Part shown: positions 1 through 7,560 of the stretch, piece after piece | How the letters are laid out: each line of letters starts with the position of its first letter | How positions within the stretch are numbered: the stretch's first letter is position 1 | Assembly: GCA_964465665.1 (NCBI GenBank) | Contig: CAYXKM010000084.1 | Coordinates: 1 to 12,599, forward strand | Source: JAKEGN01 sp964465665 | GTDB taxonomy: Bacteria; Pseudomonadota; Gammaproteobacteria; Steroidobacterales; Woeseiaceae | Length of the DNA: 12,599 nt | Reading direction: 5' to 3' | The notes under the pieces: model-generated | Seen by the model: the letters and a program-made list of their open reading frames with translations, nothing else | What the model was told of the DNA's origin: nothing | The model's database searches: none | Program-made: the position numbers and the translations under genes

Positions 1-90
1 ATATGCACAGGCGCAGCGAAACGCATTCTGATTTTATTTTCGGGTAATGGGCGGCGCGAAATTCGCACTGGGCCGCCGAGGAGAAGGTAG

Positions 91-1110
91 ATGGGCAATA
101 CAGGGAAATTGCTGTCGGCATTGGCGGTATCGCTGCTTTGGAGCGCGACGTCGGCGCAGCAAACCGATGCGGAACCTGAAGTTGAGAGACAACAGGCCGA
201 ATTGCGGCGGGAGCAAGCAGAGGTTGAGCAACGAATGCGCGAAGCAGAACAGCGACTCGCCGAAGCGGCACAACAGATCGCCGAGCTCAGCGCCAGGCAA
301 TTGCCGCGTGTCGCCGAGATTACCAAGCAATTTCAGTTGGACGGACGGCCCAAGCTCGGCATCACGATTGGCAGCGAAGCGCCGGGCCCGGCCGCGGGCG
401 TGGAGATCATGGGCGTTTCGCCCGGCGGCGGCGCCGCAGATGCAGGGCTGCGAGCCGGCGATACCATAGTCTCGATCAACGGTGAGTCAATGACGGCCGA
501 CAACGCCGAAGAAGCGAACCGCAAACTGCTCGATTTCATGTCGGGTGTCGAAGTAGGGGACGTACTCGCGGTCGATTACCTGCGCAATGGCAAATCCGGC
601 AGCGTCGAGGTGACGCCGCAGGCCGGCAGTGCGCACGCATTCGCATTCGGTGACCGTGCGTTCGGATTCGCGGCCCCGGGCGCGCCGTTGATGCCCAACG
701 CCGAAAGTTGGGTGTGGCTTTCCCGCGGCAGTGGTTTCGGTGACATGGAACTCGTATCGCTGACGGAACGGCTGGGCAGGTATTTCGGCACCGAAAAGGG
801 GCTGTTGGTGGTGCGCGCCCCGGAAAACGAGAGCTTCAGACTCGAGGACGGCGACGTGATCCAGCGCATCGATGGCAGGGAGCCGACCTCGGTTTCGCAT
901 GCCATGCGCATACTGGGCTCCTATCAGAGTGGCGAGAAATTCGACATCGAGATCATGCGAGACAAGAAGCGCCAGACGATCAGTGTCGACATGCCGGACA
1001 ACCGCCAGAGTGAGGCCGGGGGACTCGTCCTCCCGCGCGCGGCAAAACCGGCGCTCGTTTCGCCGGCCCCGGCGGCACCGGTCGCGCCAAAAGCTGACGA
1101 ACGGACATGA
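91..1110 (+). CDS. Exported coiled-coil protein with two PDZ-like domains
   Basis: A 339-residue protein probably secreted to the periplasm. Residues 1-22 look like a Sec signal peptide (Lys6, hydrophobic core LLSALAVSLLW, cleavage after ATSA). Residues about 26-68 are rich in Glu, Gln, Arg and Ala with heptad-like spacing and should form a coiled coil. A clear PDZ domain spans about 88-175 (KLGITIG, then GLRAGDTIVSINGE at 119-132). A second, more diverged PDZ-like unit spans about 220-302 (LEDGDVIQRIDGREP at 251-265). The tail from about 310 is Ala/Pro-rich. There is no protease domain and no Ser-His-Asp catalytic set, so it is not a complete DegP/DegQ-type protease; an adaptor or scaffold role is inference. 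The ATG at 91 is supported by a strong ribosome binding site, AGGAGAAGG, at 79-87. The gene stands alone: a hairpin follows its stop by 3 nt. I do not recognise a named family. Confidence 0.85.
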   Translation: MGNTGKLLSALAVSLLWSATSAQQTDAEPEVERQQAELRREQAEVEQRMREAEQRLAEAAQQIAELSARQLPRVAEITKQFQLDGRPKLGITIGSEAPGPAAGVEIMGVSPGGGAADAGLRAGDTIVSINGESMTADNAEEANRKLLDFMSGVEVGDVLAVDYLRNGKSGSVEVTPQAGSAHAFAFGDRAFGFAAPGAPLMPNAESWVWLSRGSGFGDMELVSLTERLGRYFGTEKGLLVVRAPENESFRLEDGDVIQRIDGREPTSVSHAMRILGSYQSGEKFDIEIMRDKKRQTISVDMPDNRQSEAGGLVLPRAAKPALVSPAPAAPVAPKADERT

Positions 1111-1113
1111 ATT

Positions 1114-1147
1114 ATTCGCCCGGCCGCGAACTCGCGGCCGGGCGAAT
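1114..1147 (+). terminator. Perfect 15-bp GC-rich hairpin after the PDZ gene
   Basis: ATTCGCCCGGCCGCG (1114-1128) and CGCGGCCGGGCGAAT (1133-1147) are exact reverse complements around a 4-nt AACT loop. The hairpin begins 3 nt after the stop codon of the PDZ gene and ends 30 nt before the queA start. No run of T follows on either strand, so it is not a textbook intrinsic terminator. It could be a T-less terminator, a 3'-end stabiliser that blocks exonucleases, or a protein-binding palindrome. Its placement best fits the 3' end of the PDZ transcript. Confidence 0.65.
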
Positions 1148-1160
1148 CCAATTCGGCCTC

Positions 1161-1169
1161 TGCTACCAT
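1161..1169 (+). promoter_or_regulatory. Candidate extended -10 promoter for queA-tgt
   Basis: TGCTACCAT is a TGn-extended -10 element with hexamer TACCAT at 1164-1169, followed by the GC-rich discriminator GCGCGCC. No convincing -35 box is visible, and the place where it would lie falls in the right arm of the hairpin. Normal spacing would start transcription near 1176, only about 2 nt before the queA ATG, so the mRNA would be almost leaderless. This is a pattern match only. Confidence 0.35.
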
Positions 1170-1177
1170 GCGCGCCC

Positions 1178-2212
1178 ATGCAGTTGTCCGATTTCGATTA
1201 CGATCTGCCGAACGAGCTGATTGCCCGGTTTCCGCCGCCGAATCGCCGCGACAGTCGTTTGCTTCTGGCCGATGCGGCAACCGGGCAGATTGTTGACGGC
1301 GAGTTTGCCAACCTGCCGGACGCACTGCGCTGCGGCGATCTTCTGGTATTCAACGATACGCGCGTGATCCGTGCCCGGATCCACGGCCGCAAGGCATCCG
1401 GCGGCCAGGTCGAAGTGCTGATCGAACGTGTCAATGGCGAAAGCAGCGCGCTTGCCCAGGTCCGGGCGAGCAAGACTCCGGCTACAGGAACCAAACTGCA
1501 ACTCCCTGGCAGTGCCATTGCGACGGTGACCGGTCGCGACGGTGAATTTTTCGTTCTGCAATTTTCCGAGCCTGTGCTCGCGTACCTCGAACGTCATGGC
1601 GAAGTGCCGTTGCCGCCGTACCTCGGTCGCGAGGCATCCGCCGAGGACAGCGACCGGTACCAGACCGTGTATGCGCGGCATGCCGGCGCGGTTGCTGCAC
1701 CGACTGCGGGTCTGCACTTCGATCAGGACCTGCTGCGCGAGACGTTGCGACACGGAGCGCACCACGCATTTGTTACTTTGCACGTCGGTGCCGGTACCTT
1801 TCAGAATCTTCGCCAGGACTCGATCGATGCCAATCGCCTGCATGCGGAACGCCTGACTGTAGGTCCGGATGCGTGCGAGGCCGTCGCGCGCACCCGGGAA
1901 TGCGAAGGCCGTGTCATTGCTGTCGGCACCACATCGGCACGCGCCCTCGAGGCGGCATCCGTGAGCGGCCGAATCCGGCCCCTGCGTGGTGAAACAGACC
2001 TGTTCATCATGCCCGGCTACCGTTTTCGCAGCGTCGATGCGATCCTGACCAACTTTCACCTGCCCCGGTCGTCCCTGCTCATGCTGGTTTCCGCATTCGC
2101 CGGTTACGAATTCGTACAGCGAGCCTATCGGCATGCCGTTGCTGCACGATACCGATTCTTCAGTTACGGTGACGCCATGTTGCTGCTCCCGCCCGGTGCA
2201 CGGTCCGCATGA
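1178..2212 (+). CDS. queA: S-adenosylmethionine:tRNA ribosyltransferase-isomerase QueA
   Basis: QueA transfers and rearranges the ribosyl part of S-adenosylmethionine onto 7-aminomethyl-7-deazaguanine in tRNA to give epoxyqueuosine, the step after Tgt. The 344-residue product is close to the usual 340-356 and matches the family along its length: DLLVFNDTRVIRARIHGRKASGG (about 54-76), GEVPLPPY (141-148), YQTVYARHAGAVAAPTAGLHF (161-181), FVTLHVGAGTF (198-208), VIAVGTTSARALE (246-258), LTNFHLPRSSLLMLVSAFAG (290-309) and YRFFSYGDAM (325-334). I chose the ATG at 1178 because the protein then begins MQLSDFDYDLP, as QueA proteins do; the frame runs further upstream only into the PDZ gene. There is no Shine-Dalgarno sequence before this ATG. 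The stop overlaps the tgt start by 4 nt (ATGA), implying translational coupling. Confidence 0.97.
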   Translation: MQLSDFDYDLPNELIARFPPPNRRDSRLLLADAATGQIVDGEFANLPDALRCGDLLVFNDTRVIRARIHGRKASGGQVEVLIERVNGESSALAQVRASKTPATGTKLQLPGSAIATVTGRDGEFFVLQFSEPVLAYLERHGEVPLPPYLGREASAEDSDRYQTVYARHAGAVAAPTAGLHFDQDLLRETLRHGAHHAFVTLHVGAGTFQNLRQDSIDANRLHAERLTVGPDACEAVARTRECEGRVIAVGTTSARALEAASVSGRIRPLRGETDLFIMPGYRFRSVDAILTNFHLPRSSLLMLVSAFAGYEFVQRAYRHAVAARYRFFSYGDAMLLLPPGARSA

Positions 2213-3348
2213 AATTTGACATAGATTCGACCAGCGGCGCTGCACGTTGCGGTGTCATGCGATTCCGGCGCGGCGATGTGCGTACGCCCGCATTCATGCC
2301 GGTGGGCACGTACGGAACAGTCAAGAGCGTGACGCCGGAGGAAGTCAGCGCCGATGGCGCAGACATGATACTCGGCAACACCTTTCACCTGATGTTGCGC
2401 CCTGGCTCGGAGATCATTCGCCTGCACGGCGGCCTGCATGAATTCATGCACTGGCCGGGACCGATACTTACGGACTCCGGGGGGTTCCAGGTTTTCTCCC
2501 TCGCAGCGATGCGGAAGCTCGGCGAGGATGGAGTTAAATTTCACTCGCCGGTCAACGGTGACGAAGTGTTCCTGACCCCGGAGCTCTCGATGCAGGTGCA
2601 ACACGACCTGAACGCGGACGTTGCAATGATATTCGATGAATGCACCCCCTATCCGGCCAGTGAATCCGAGGCGCGGGCATCCATGGAGTTGTCGCTGCGC
2701 TGGGCCGCCCGCAGCCGCAAAAGTTTCGATGCGCTGAAACAGCAAGAGCCGGATCGGGGCGAGGCCCTGTTCGGCATCGTGCAGGGCGGGGTGCACAATG
2801 CATTGCGCAATGAATCGCTCTCAGGTCTCATTGGTGTCGGATTCGATGGTTACGCAGTAGGCGGACTTGCGGTCGGCGAACCGGAGGCCGAACGGATCGC
2901 CGTGCTCGATCACCTGGTGCCGTCCATGCCCGCAGACAAGCCCCGTTACCTGATGGGCGTCGGCACGCCGCTCGATATCGTCGATTCGGTAATGCGCGGC
3001 ATTGACATGTTCGATTGCGTCATGCCCACACGGCATGCACGTAACGGCCAGCTCTTCACATCCACAGGTGTGGTGAAAATACGCAATGCACGATATGCCA
3101 AAGACACAGGTCCGATCGATCCTGCCTGCGACTGTTATACCTGCCGCAACTACAGCCGTGCGTATTTGCGGCATCTCGAGAAATGCGGCGAAATTCTCGG
3201 ACCGCGACTCGCCACCCTGCACAACCTGCATTATTACCAGCAACTGATGCAGTCCGTTCGAGCGGCGATTGACAGGGGTGCCCTGCCGGATCTTCGCAGC
3301 ACGATCGCGGCGCTTTATGGCGAGACCAGCGGGACTGACGACAACTGA
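2209..3348 (+). CDS. tgt: Queuine/preQ1 tRNA-guanine transglycosylase Tgt
   Basis: Tgt swaps guanine at the wobble position (34) of GUN-anticodon tRNAs for preQ1, the step that QueA then extends. The 379-residue protein has the TIM-barrel family signature. Asp89 in LTDSGGFQ (87-94) is the active-site acid. Asp269 in GIDMFDC (264-270) aligns with the nucleophilic Asp264 of E. coli Tgt. VMPTRHARNG follows at 271-280. The zinc site is complete: Cys307, Cys309 and Cys312 in CDCYTC, and His338 in LHNLH. FGIVQGG (188-194) and VGGLAVGEP (217-225) are the usual base-binding segments. The start overlaps the queA stop, so the two are made from one message. A 141-bp gap without a gene follows before yajC. 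I see no sign of truncation. Confidence 0.98.
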   Translation: MKFDIDSTSGAARCGVMRFRRGDVRTPAFMPVGTYGTVKSVTPEEVSADGADMILGNTFHLMLRPGSEIIRLHGGLHEFMHWPGPILTDSGGFQVFSLAAMRKLGEDGVKFHSPVNGDEVFLTPELSMQVQHDLNADVAMIFDECTPYPASESEARASMELSLRWAARSRKSFDALKQQEPDRGEALFGIVQGGVHNALRNESLSGLIGVGFDGYAVGGLAVGEPEAERIAVLDHLVPSMPADKPRYLMGVGTPLDIVDSVMRGIDMFDCVMPTRHARNGQLFTSTGVVKIRNARYAKDTGPIDPACDCYTCRNYSRAYLRHLEKCGEILGPRLATLHNLHYYQQLMQSVRAAIDRGALPDLRSTIAALYGETSGTDDN

Positions 3349-3426
3349 GCTATACGGGCCCGCACAGCATCGGGTGGCGTGTGAAGCTTGATTCGTGCCG
3401 GCAGGCCCCCACGTACTCATTTCCTG

Positions 3427-3435
3427 TGCCATAAT
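3427..3435 (+). promoter_or_regulatory. Candidate extended -10 promoter for yajC-secDF
   Basis: TGCCATAAT is a TGn-extended -10 element with hexamer CATAAT (3430-3435, five of six matching TATAAT). It is followed by the GC-rich discriminator GGCGCGC and a 7-T run at 3445-3451. No good -35 box sits 16-18 bp upstream, which is acceptable for an extended -10 promoter. Transcription would start near 3442, giving a leader of about 48 nt before yajC. The rest of the 3349-3489 spacer shows no gene and no convincing terminator for tgt, so read-through from tgt may also feed the sec genes. Confidence 0.5.
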
Positions 3436-3489
3436 GGCGCGCTGTTTTTTTGAGGCTTGGGCCGCAAGTGCCTGAGAAACTGGAAGATT

Positions 3490-3813
3490 ATGGATTTCTT
3501 GATCAATCCCGCATGGGCCCAGGGCGCACAACAAGGGGATCCGCTCGGCTTCCTGCTGCCGATGATTGTGATCTTTGCGGCCTTCTACTTTCTGCTGATC
3601 CGCCCGCAGCAGAAACGGCAGAAGGCGCACGCCGCGCTGGTGGCCGCGTTGTCGACCGGCGATGAAGTGCTGACAGCCGGCGGTATCCTTGGCAAAGTCA
3701 CCGCGGTCAGCGAGCACTATGCGACGCTCAGGATCGCGGACAACGTCGAGATCAAGGTACAGAAGTCGACGGTTACGGCCGTTGTGCCGAAGGGTACCAT
3801 CGACGCCGCCTGA
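3490..3813 (+). CDS. yajC: Sec translocon accessory subunit YajC
   Basis: YajC is a small inner-membrane partner of SecD-SecF and the SecYEG translocon; it is usually dispensable. The 107-residue protein starts MDFLINPAWAQ, which is typical for the family, then has one transmembrane helix at about 19-37 (LGFLLPMIVIFAAFYFLLI) followed directly by the hallmark IRPQQKRQKAH (37-47). A soluble cytoplasmic domain (GDEVLTAGGILGKV, 57-70) completes it. A TTG at 3457 in the same frame could extend it by 11 residues, but those residues do not look like the family and GGA at 3482-3484 sits just before the ATG at 3490, so I chose that start. The gene lies 64 nt before secD, the normal operon arrangement. 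Confidence 0.96.
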   Translation: MDFLINPAWAQGAQQGDPLGFLLPMIVIFAAFYFLLIRPQQKRQKAHAALVAALSTGDEVLTAGGILGKVTAVSEHYATLRIADNVEIKVQKSTVTAVVPKGTIDAA

Positions 3814-3877
3814 AGAGACGCCGGCGCAAATTCTTCGCAAAAGCTAAAGCTTCCTCTGGAATCGAAACGGTACGTCG

Positions 3878-5689
3878 ATGAACCGCTATCCGACATGGCT
3901 TAACCTGCTCGTGCTTGTCATCACGCTCACGGGCTTGTTGCTTGCCATGCCAAATCTTTACGGAACCGTGCCGGCCGTGCAGCTCGCGGATGCCAATGGC
4001 CGCGATATGGACGAGCCTCGGCTCGAAAGTTTTGTAAGTGCGCTCGCGGCGCAGGAGATCGTACCGGAGGCAGCTTATCTCGAGGATGGCCGGGCCGTAC
4101 TGCGTTTTGACAGCGTCGAGGACCAGCTCGCAGCCGGCGACCAGTTGCGCCAGCAATTTCTCCGTGAAGCGACCGTCGCACTGACATTGACTCCGAAACT
4201 CCCCGCCTGGATACGCGGAATCGGTTTGCGGCCGATGAGTCTCGGCCTGGATCTTCGCGGCGGAGTGTACGTGCTGCTCGAAGTGGACATGGAAGATGCG
4301 ATCGCAAGCCGACTGAACGGTTATCAGCAGGATTTCGAGGGCCGTTTGCGTGACGCGCGCATTCGACATCGGGTGGATGTGCAAGACGGTGTCATCACGA
4401 TCCGCCTGCAATCCGAGAATGACGTCGAGCCGGTTCGCGAGATCGTTAGTGTTGCCGACCCGGAGCTTTTGATTATCGATGGTACGGACGGTCGATCGTT
4501 GCAGGTTCGGATGAGTGAAGCGCAGATCCAGGCGCGCCAGGATTTTGCCATCGAGCAGAACATCACGACCTTGCGGAATCGCGTGGACCAGCTCGGGGTG
4601 TCGGAGCCGCTCGTGCAGCGGCAGGGCGTTGACCGCATTGTGGTTCAGTTGCCCGGTGTGCAGGACCCGAACCAGCTTGACGAAATTCTGACGGCAACCG
4701 CGACGCTGGAGTTCCGCCTGGTCGACCCGGATGGCACCAGCCCGGGATCGAGACGCTATCCTGGCCGCCCGGGCATCCAGTCACAGATCCTGAAACGTGA
4801 TGTCATCGCTTCCGGCGACCAGATCATTCATGCCGAGTCCGGATTCAGCGAAGGCCAGCCAGCCGTTTTTATCACCCTGGATGCCGCCGGCGGCGAGAAA
4901 ATGCTCGAGACGACGCGGGTGAACGTGAACAAACCCATGTCGACCGTATTTATTGAGACGCGCCGCGAGCCAGTAACGGTCGACGGCGAGATCACATACC
5001 GAACTGTACGCAGCGAGGACATCATCAACACGGCGACGATTCGTGGCGTGTTCAAGGATCGGTTCCAGACGACCGGACTGACTCCTGTGGAAGCGCGAGA
5101 CCTTGCATTGCTGCTTCGCGCAGGTGCTCTGGCGGCGCCGGTCTACAAGGTCGAGGAACGCACCATCGGACCGAGCCTCGGTCAGGACAATATCGATCGG
5201 GGATTCAATGCGGTAACTGTCGGTTTTCTGGCGGTCGTTCTGTTTACCTGCATTTACTATCGCTGGTTCGGCGTGGTCGCAAGTATCGCGCTGTTCAGCA
5301 ACCTCGTGTTTATCGTTGCTTTGCTGTCCTTGCTGCAGGCTTCACTGACTTTGCCGGGTATCGCCGGAATTGTGCTGACAGTCGGCATGGCTGTCGATGC
5401 CAACGTGCTGATATTCGAGCGTATTCGCGAAGAAATCGGACTCGGCACAGCGCCGCAGGCATGCATCGCAGCCGGTTATGACAAGGCTTTCTCTTCCATC
5501 GCCGACGCCAATATCACGACGCTGATTGCAGGGATCGTGCTGTTTGCGTTTGGTACCGGGCCGATCAAGGGTTTTGCCGTGACCTTGTCGCTGGGAATCG
5601 TGACCTCGATGTTTACAGCGATCGTCGGCACGCGAGCCATCATCAATCTCTTGTACGGCCGACGCAAGATCTCCGCGATCCCGGTGTAA
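3878..5689 (+). CDS. secD: Protein translocase subunit SecD
   Basis: SecD is the large half of the SecDF pump, an RND-superfamily membrane protein that uses the proton gradient to help pull exported proteins into the periplasm. The 603-residue product is close to E. coli SecD (615). Helix 1 is at about 8-26 (LNLLVLVITLTGLLLAMPN). The periplasmic region carries the family motifs GLDLRGG (123-129), TTLRNRVDQLGVSEP (230-244) and IVVQLPGV (254-261). After RTIGPSLGQDNI (428-439) come five more helices between about 443 and 593, including the conserved segment LPGIAGIVLTVGMAVDANVLIFERIREE (about 492-519), whose Asp507 lies in the proton-path motif. No strong ribosome binding site is seen before the ATG at 3878. 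secF follows after 7 nt. Confidence 0.98.
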   Translation: MNRYPTWLNLLVLVITLTGLLLAMPNLYGTVPAVQLADANGRDMDEPRLESFVSALAAQEIVPEAAYLEDGRAVLRFDSVEDQLAAGDQLRQQFLREATVALTLTPKLPAWIRGIGLRPMSLGLDLRGGVYVLLEVDMEDAIASRLNGYQQDFEGRLRDARIRHRVDVQDGVITIRLQSENDVEPVREIVSVADPELLIIDGTDGRSLQVRMSEAQIQARQDFAIEQNITTLRNRVDQLGVSEPLVQRQGVDRIVVQLPGVQDPNQLDEILTATATLEFRLVDPDGTSPGSRRYPGRPGIQSQILKRDVIASGDQIIHAESGFSEGQPAVFITLDAAGGEKMLETTRVNVNKPMSTVFIETRREPVTVDGEITYRTVRSEDIINTATIRGVFKDRFQTTGLTPVEARDLALLLRAGALAAPVYKVEERTIGPSLGQDNIDRGFNAVTVGFLAVVLFTCIYYRWFGVVASIALFSNLVFIVALLSLLQASLTLPGIAGIVLTVGMAVDANVLIFERIREEIGLGTAPQACIAAGYDKAFSSIADANITTLIAGIVLFAFGTGPIKGFAVTLSLGIVTSMFTAIVGTRAIINLLYGRRKISAIPV

Positions 5690-5696
5690 ACCGATC

Positions 5697-6641
5697 ATGT
5701 TCAAACTGATCAAGGACAACACCAATATCGACTTTCTCGGCCCGAGGCGGCGCGCGATAGCCGTTGCCGGTTCGGCGCTCGTGGCGATCGTTTCGCTCGG
5801 CTTCATCATTTTCCGCGGACTGGATTTCGGTATCGACTTCACCGGCGGTGTTCTGCTCGAGGTCGGTTATCCGCAGGATGCAGATATGAACCGTGTTCGC
5901 GGGATCCTGCGAGATGCCGGTTTCGAGGATGCACTGGCTCAGCGTTTCGGTCCTGCGACGGACGTAATGTTGCGCCTGCCGCCGCAGGAAAACGCCGATC
6001 CGGACGACATACGGCAGCGCCTGCAGAGCGCGCTCGCTCAGGACGACCCAGGGGTTGAGCTGCGTCGGGTGGAGTTTGTCGGGCCGCAAGTCGGCAAAGA
6101 TCTGACCGAACAGGGTGGCCTGGCAATTATCTTCACGCTGCTGATGATATTCGCTTACGTGATGTTCCGCTTCCAGTGGAAGTTTGCTGCCGGTGCTGTT
6201 ATTGGACTCATGCACGATGTCGTCATTACGGTGGGATTCTTGTCGATTTTCTGGATTCCGTTCGACCTGTCCGTGGTTGCGGCGTTGCTTGCAGTCATCG
6301 GCTATTCGCTAAACGATACCGTCGTTACTTTCGATCGGATTCGCGAGAACTTTATTCGCTTGCGAGGCATTCCGCCGGATGAGGTCATCAACAAGTCTGT
6401 GAATCAGGTGCTCTCGCGGACCATTATGACCGGCGTTACAACGCTGATAGTATTATTGGCTCTGCTATGGCTGGGCGGTGAGTCCGTGGGGCCCTTCTCG
6501 ATCACGCTGATTGTCGGCGTCCTGGTCGGAACCTATTCATCCGTTTTTACCGCCAGTGCGGTCACGCTGTACATGAACGTCAGCTCCCTGGATCTGTTAC
6601 CGGCCGCAGAGAACCCGGACCTCATCGACGATCTCCCCTGA
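5697..6641 (+). CDS. secF: Protein translocase subunit SecF
   Basis: SecF is the smaller partner of SecD in the same inner-membrane export pump. The 314-residue protein begins MFKLIKDNTNIDFLGPRR with helix 1 at about 19-39, then the signature GLDFGIDFTGG (41-51), a periplasmic domain, RRVEFVGPQVG (123-133), and five helices between about 140 and 295. The DxNDTVVxFDRIRE motif appears as SLNDTVVTFDRIREN (204-218), and the stretch IMTGVTTLIVLLALLWLGG (243-261) is also typical. Only 7 nt separate it from the secD stop and no clear ribosome binding site is present, so translation is probably coupled to secD. Its stop is 3 nt from the stop of suhB on the other strand. Confidence 0.98.
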   Translation: MFKLIKDNTNIDFLGPRRRAIAVAGSALVAIVSLGFIIFRGLDFGIDFTGGVLLEVGYPQDADMNRVRGILRDAGFEDALAQRFGPATDVMLRLPPQENADPDDIRQRLQSALAQDDPGVELRRVEFVGPQVGKDLTEQGGLAIIFTLLMIFAYVMFRFQWKFAAGAVIGLMHDVVITVGFLSIFWIPFDLSVVAALLAVIGYSLNDTVVTFDRIRENFIRLRGIPPDEVINKSVNQVLSRTIMTGVTTLIVLLALLWLGGESVGPFSITLIVGVLVGTYSSVFTASAVTLYMNVSSLDLLPAAENPDLIDDLP

Positions 6642-6644
6642 TTC

Positions 6645-7445
6645 TCAGTCGGCGAACATGGTTTTGATGTCAGGGCCGAAGAGCTTGGCCACTGCGCTGT
6701 AGATTTTCGGCGAGCCGGTCAATACATGACCCGATTCGAGGAATCCTTCGCTGCCATCGAGGCCGCTGATGATCCCGCCGGCTTCCCGAATGATGAGGGC
6801 ACCGGCGGCCATGTCCCAGATGCTGAGCCCGGTTTCCCAGAATGCATCGAGGCGCCCGGCCGCAACGTAGCAGAGGTCCAGCGCCGCCGCTCCCGCGCGC
6901 CGCACGCCAGCGGTATTCCGGATCGCTTTCTCGAGCATCTTCATGTACGGCGGCAAAGACTTGTTGGACTCGCGAAACGGGAATCCTGTGCCGATCAATG
7001 CGCGGTCGAGCTGAATATTCTTGCTGACCCGGATACGCCGGCCGTCAAGATGCGCTCCCTGACCTCGTGAAGCCGTAAACAGCTCCTGACGTAACGGATC
7101 GTAGACGGCGCCGTGCTGCAGGCGCCCCTTGTGCATGAGGCCGACCGAAACACAGAACACCGGGAAACGGTGCAGGTAGTTGGTTGTGCCATCGAGCGGA
7201 TCGATGACCCACTGGTAATCGGATTCACCTTGCGCGCCGCTCTCTTCGGCGACGATCGAATGGTCGGGATAATGCTTTTGAATAATGCCTATGACCGCCT
7301 CTTCGGCTTTGCGGTCGGCTTCACTGACGAAATCGTTGCGGCCTTTCTGCTCGACCTTGATCTTGTCCAGCTTGTTGAGATTGCGAATGAGCGTGTCGCC
7401 GCCGGCGTGCGCAGCCATTACGGCCACGTTCAATAGTGCATGCAT
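6645..7445 (-). CDS. suhB: Inositol-1-monophosphatase family protein SuhB
   Basis: SuhB is a magnesium-dependent phosphatase of the inositol monophosphatase family. In E. coli it hydrolyses inositol-1-phosphate and also joins the Nus factor complex acting on rRNA transcription; whether it does so here is inference. The 266-residue protein matches E. coli SuhB from its first residues (MHALLNVAVMAA). Metal-site motifs are intact: GRNDFVSEAD (35-44), VAEESG (65-70), IDPLDGTTN (81-89, with Asp82 and Asp85) and WDMAAGALIIREAGG (210-224, with Asp211). GQGAHLDG (128-135) and AALDLCYVAAGRLDAFWE (187-204) are also typical. The ATG at 7445 gives the family start. It is divergent from trmJ, as in E. coli, and convergent with secF. 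Confidence 0.96.
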   Translation of the reverse strand: MHALLNVAVMAAHAGGDTLIRNLNKLDKIKVEQKGRNDFVSEADRKAEEAVIGIIQKHYPDHSIVAEESGAQGESDYQWVIDPLDGTTNYLHRFPVFCVSVGLMHKGRLQHGAVYDPLRQELFTASRGQGAHLDGRRIRVSKNIQLDRALIGTGFPFRESNKSLPPYMKMLEKAIRNTAGVRRAGAAALDLCYVAAGRLDAFWETGLSIWDMAAGALIIREAGGIISGLDGSEGFLESGHVLTGSPKIYSAVAKLFGPDIKTMFAD

Positions 7446-7560
7446 GAGTCGATTCCGTCAGTTTGTAATAAAGAACAGGTCGCCGCGACACACACGGTCG
7501 GCGGCAGGCTAGAATAGCAGAGCATCCAGCAAGTTCCACACGACGACAACGAGAAACCAC
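7446..7560. promoter_or_regulatory. Divergent suhB/trmJ intergenic region
   Basis: This 115-bp spacer must hold promoters for both directions. For trmJ, TAGAAT at 7510-7515 is a good -10 hexamer. The possible -35 elements are weak: GACACA (7487-7492, 17-bp spacing) or GCGACA (7485-7490, 19-bp spacing). The likely start near 7522 leaves a leader of about 39 nt. For suhB, an AT-rich patch at about 7461-7474 (TTCTTTATTACAAA on the minus strand) could hold a -10, and ACGGAA lies about 8 nt before its ATG. No operator that I recognise is present. In particular I saw no IscR-type site, though I could not scan with a matrix. Confidence 0.4.

Noticed and set aside
1..90. Promoter for the PDZ gene around GGTAATGGGCGGCGCG (43-58)
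   Set aside because: The -10 match is poor, no -35 is present, and the upstream context is outside the window; only the ribosome binding site at 79-87 is convincing.
3361..3420. tgt-yajC spacer as a small RNA or riboswitch (for example preQ1)
   Set aside because: No paired stems or conserved aptamer core could be found by eye, and the spacer follows rather than precedes the queuosine genes.
3430..3451. GCCATAATGGC plus a T run as an intrinsic terminator after tgt
   Set aside because: The stem would be 5 bp with a one-base loop, which cannot fold, and a GC-rich stretch separates it from the T run; the element fits a promoter better.
1163..3840. Long minus-strand open frames opposite queA, tgt and yajC (about 340-360 codons each)
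   Set aside because: They sit opposite well-conserved genes, have no family motifs, and have the composition of antisense shadows.
3838..3852. AAAAGCTAAAGCTT repeat-like stretch between yajC and secD
   Set aside because: Too short and imperfect to be a hairpin, attachment site or operator; no support for a function.
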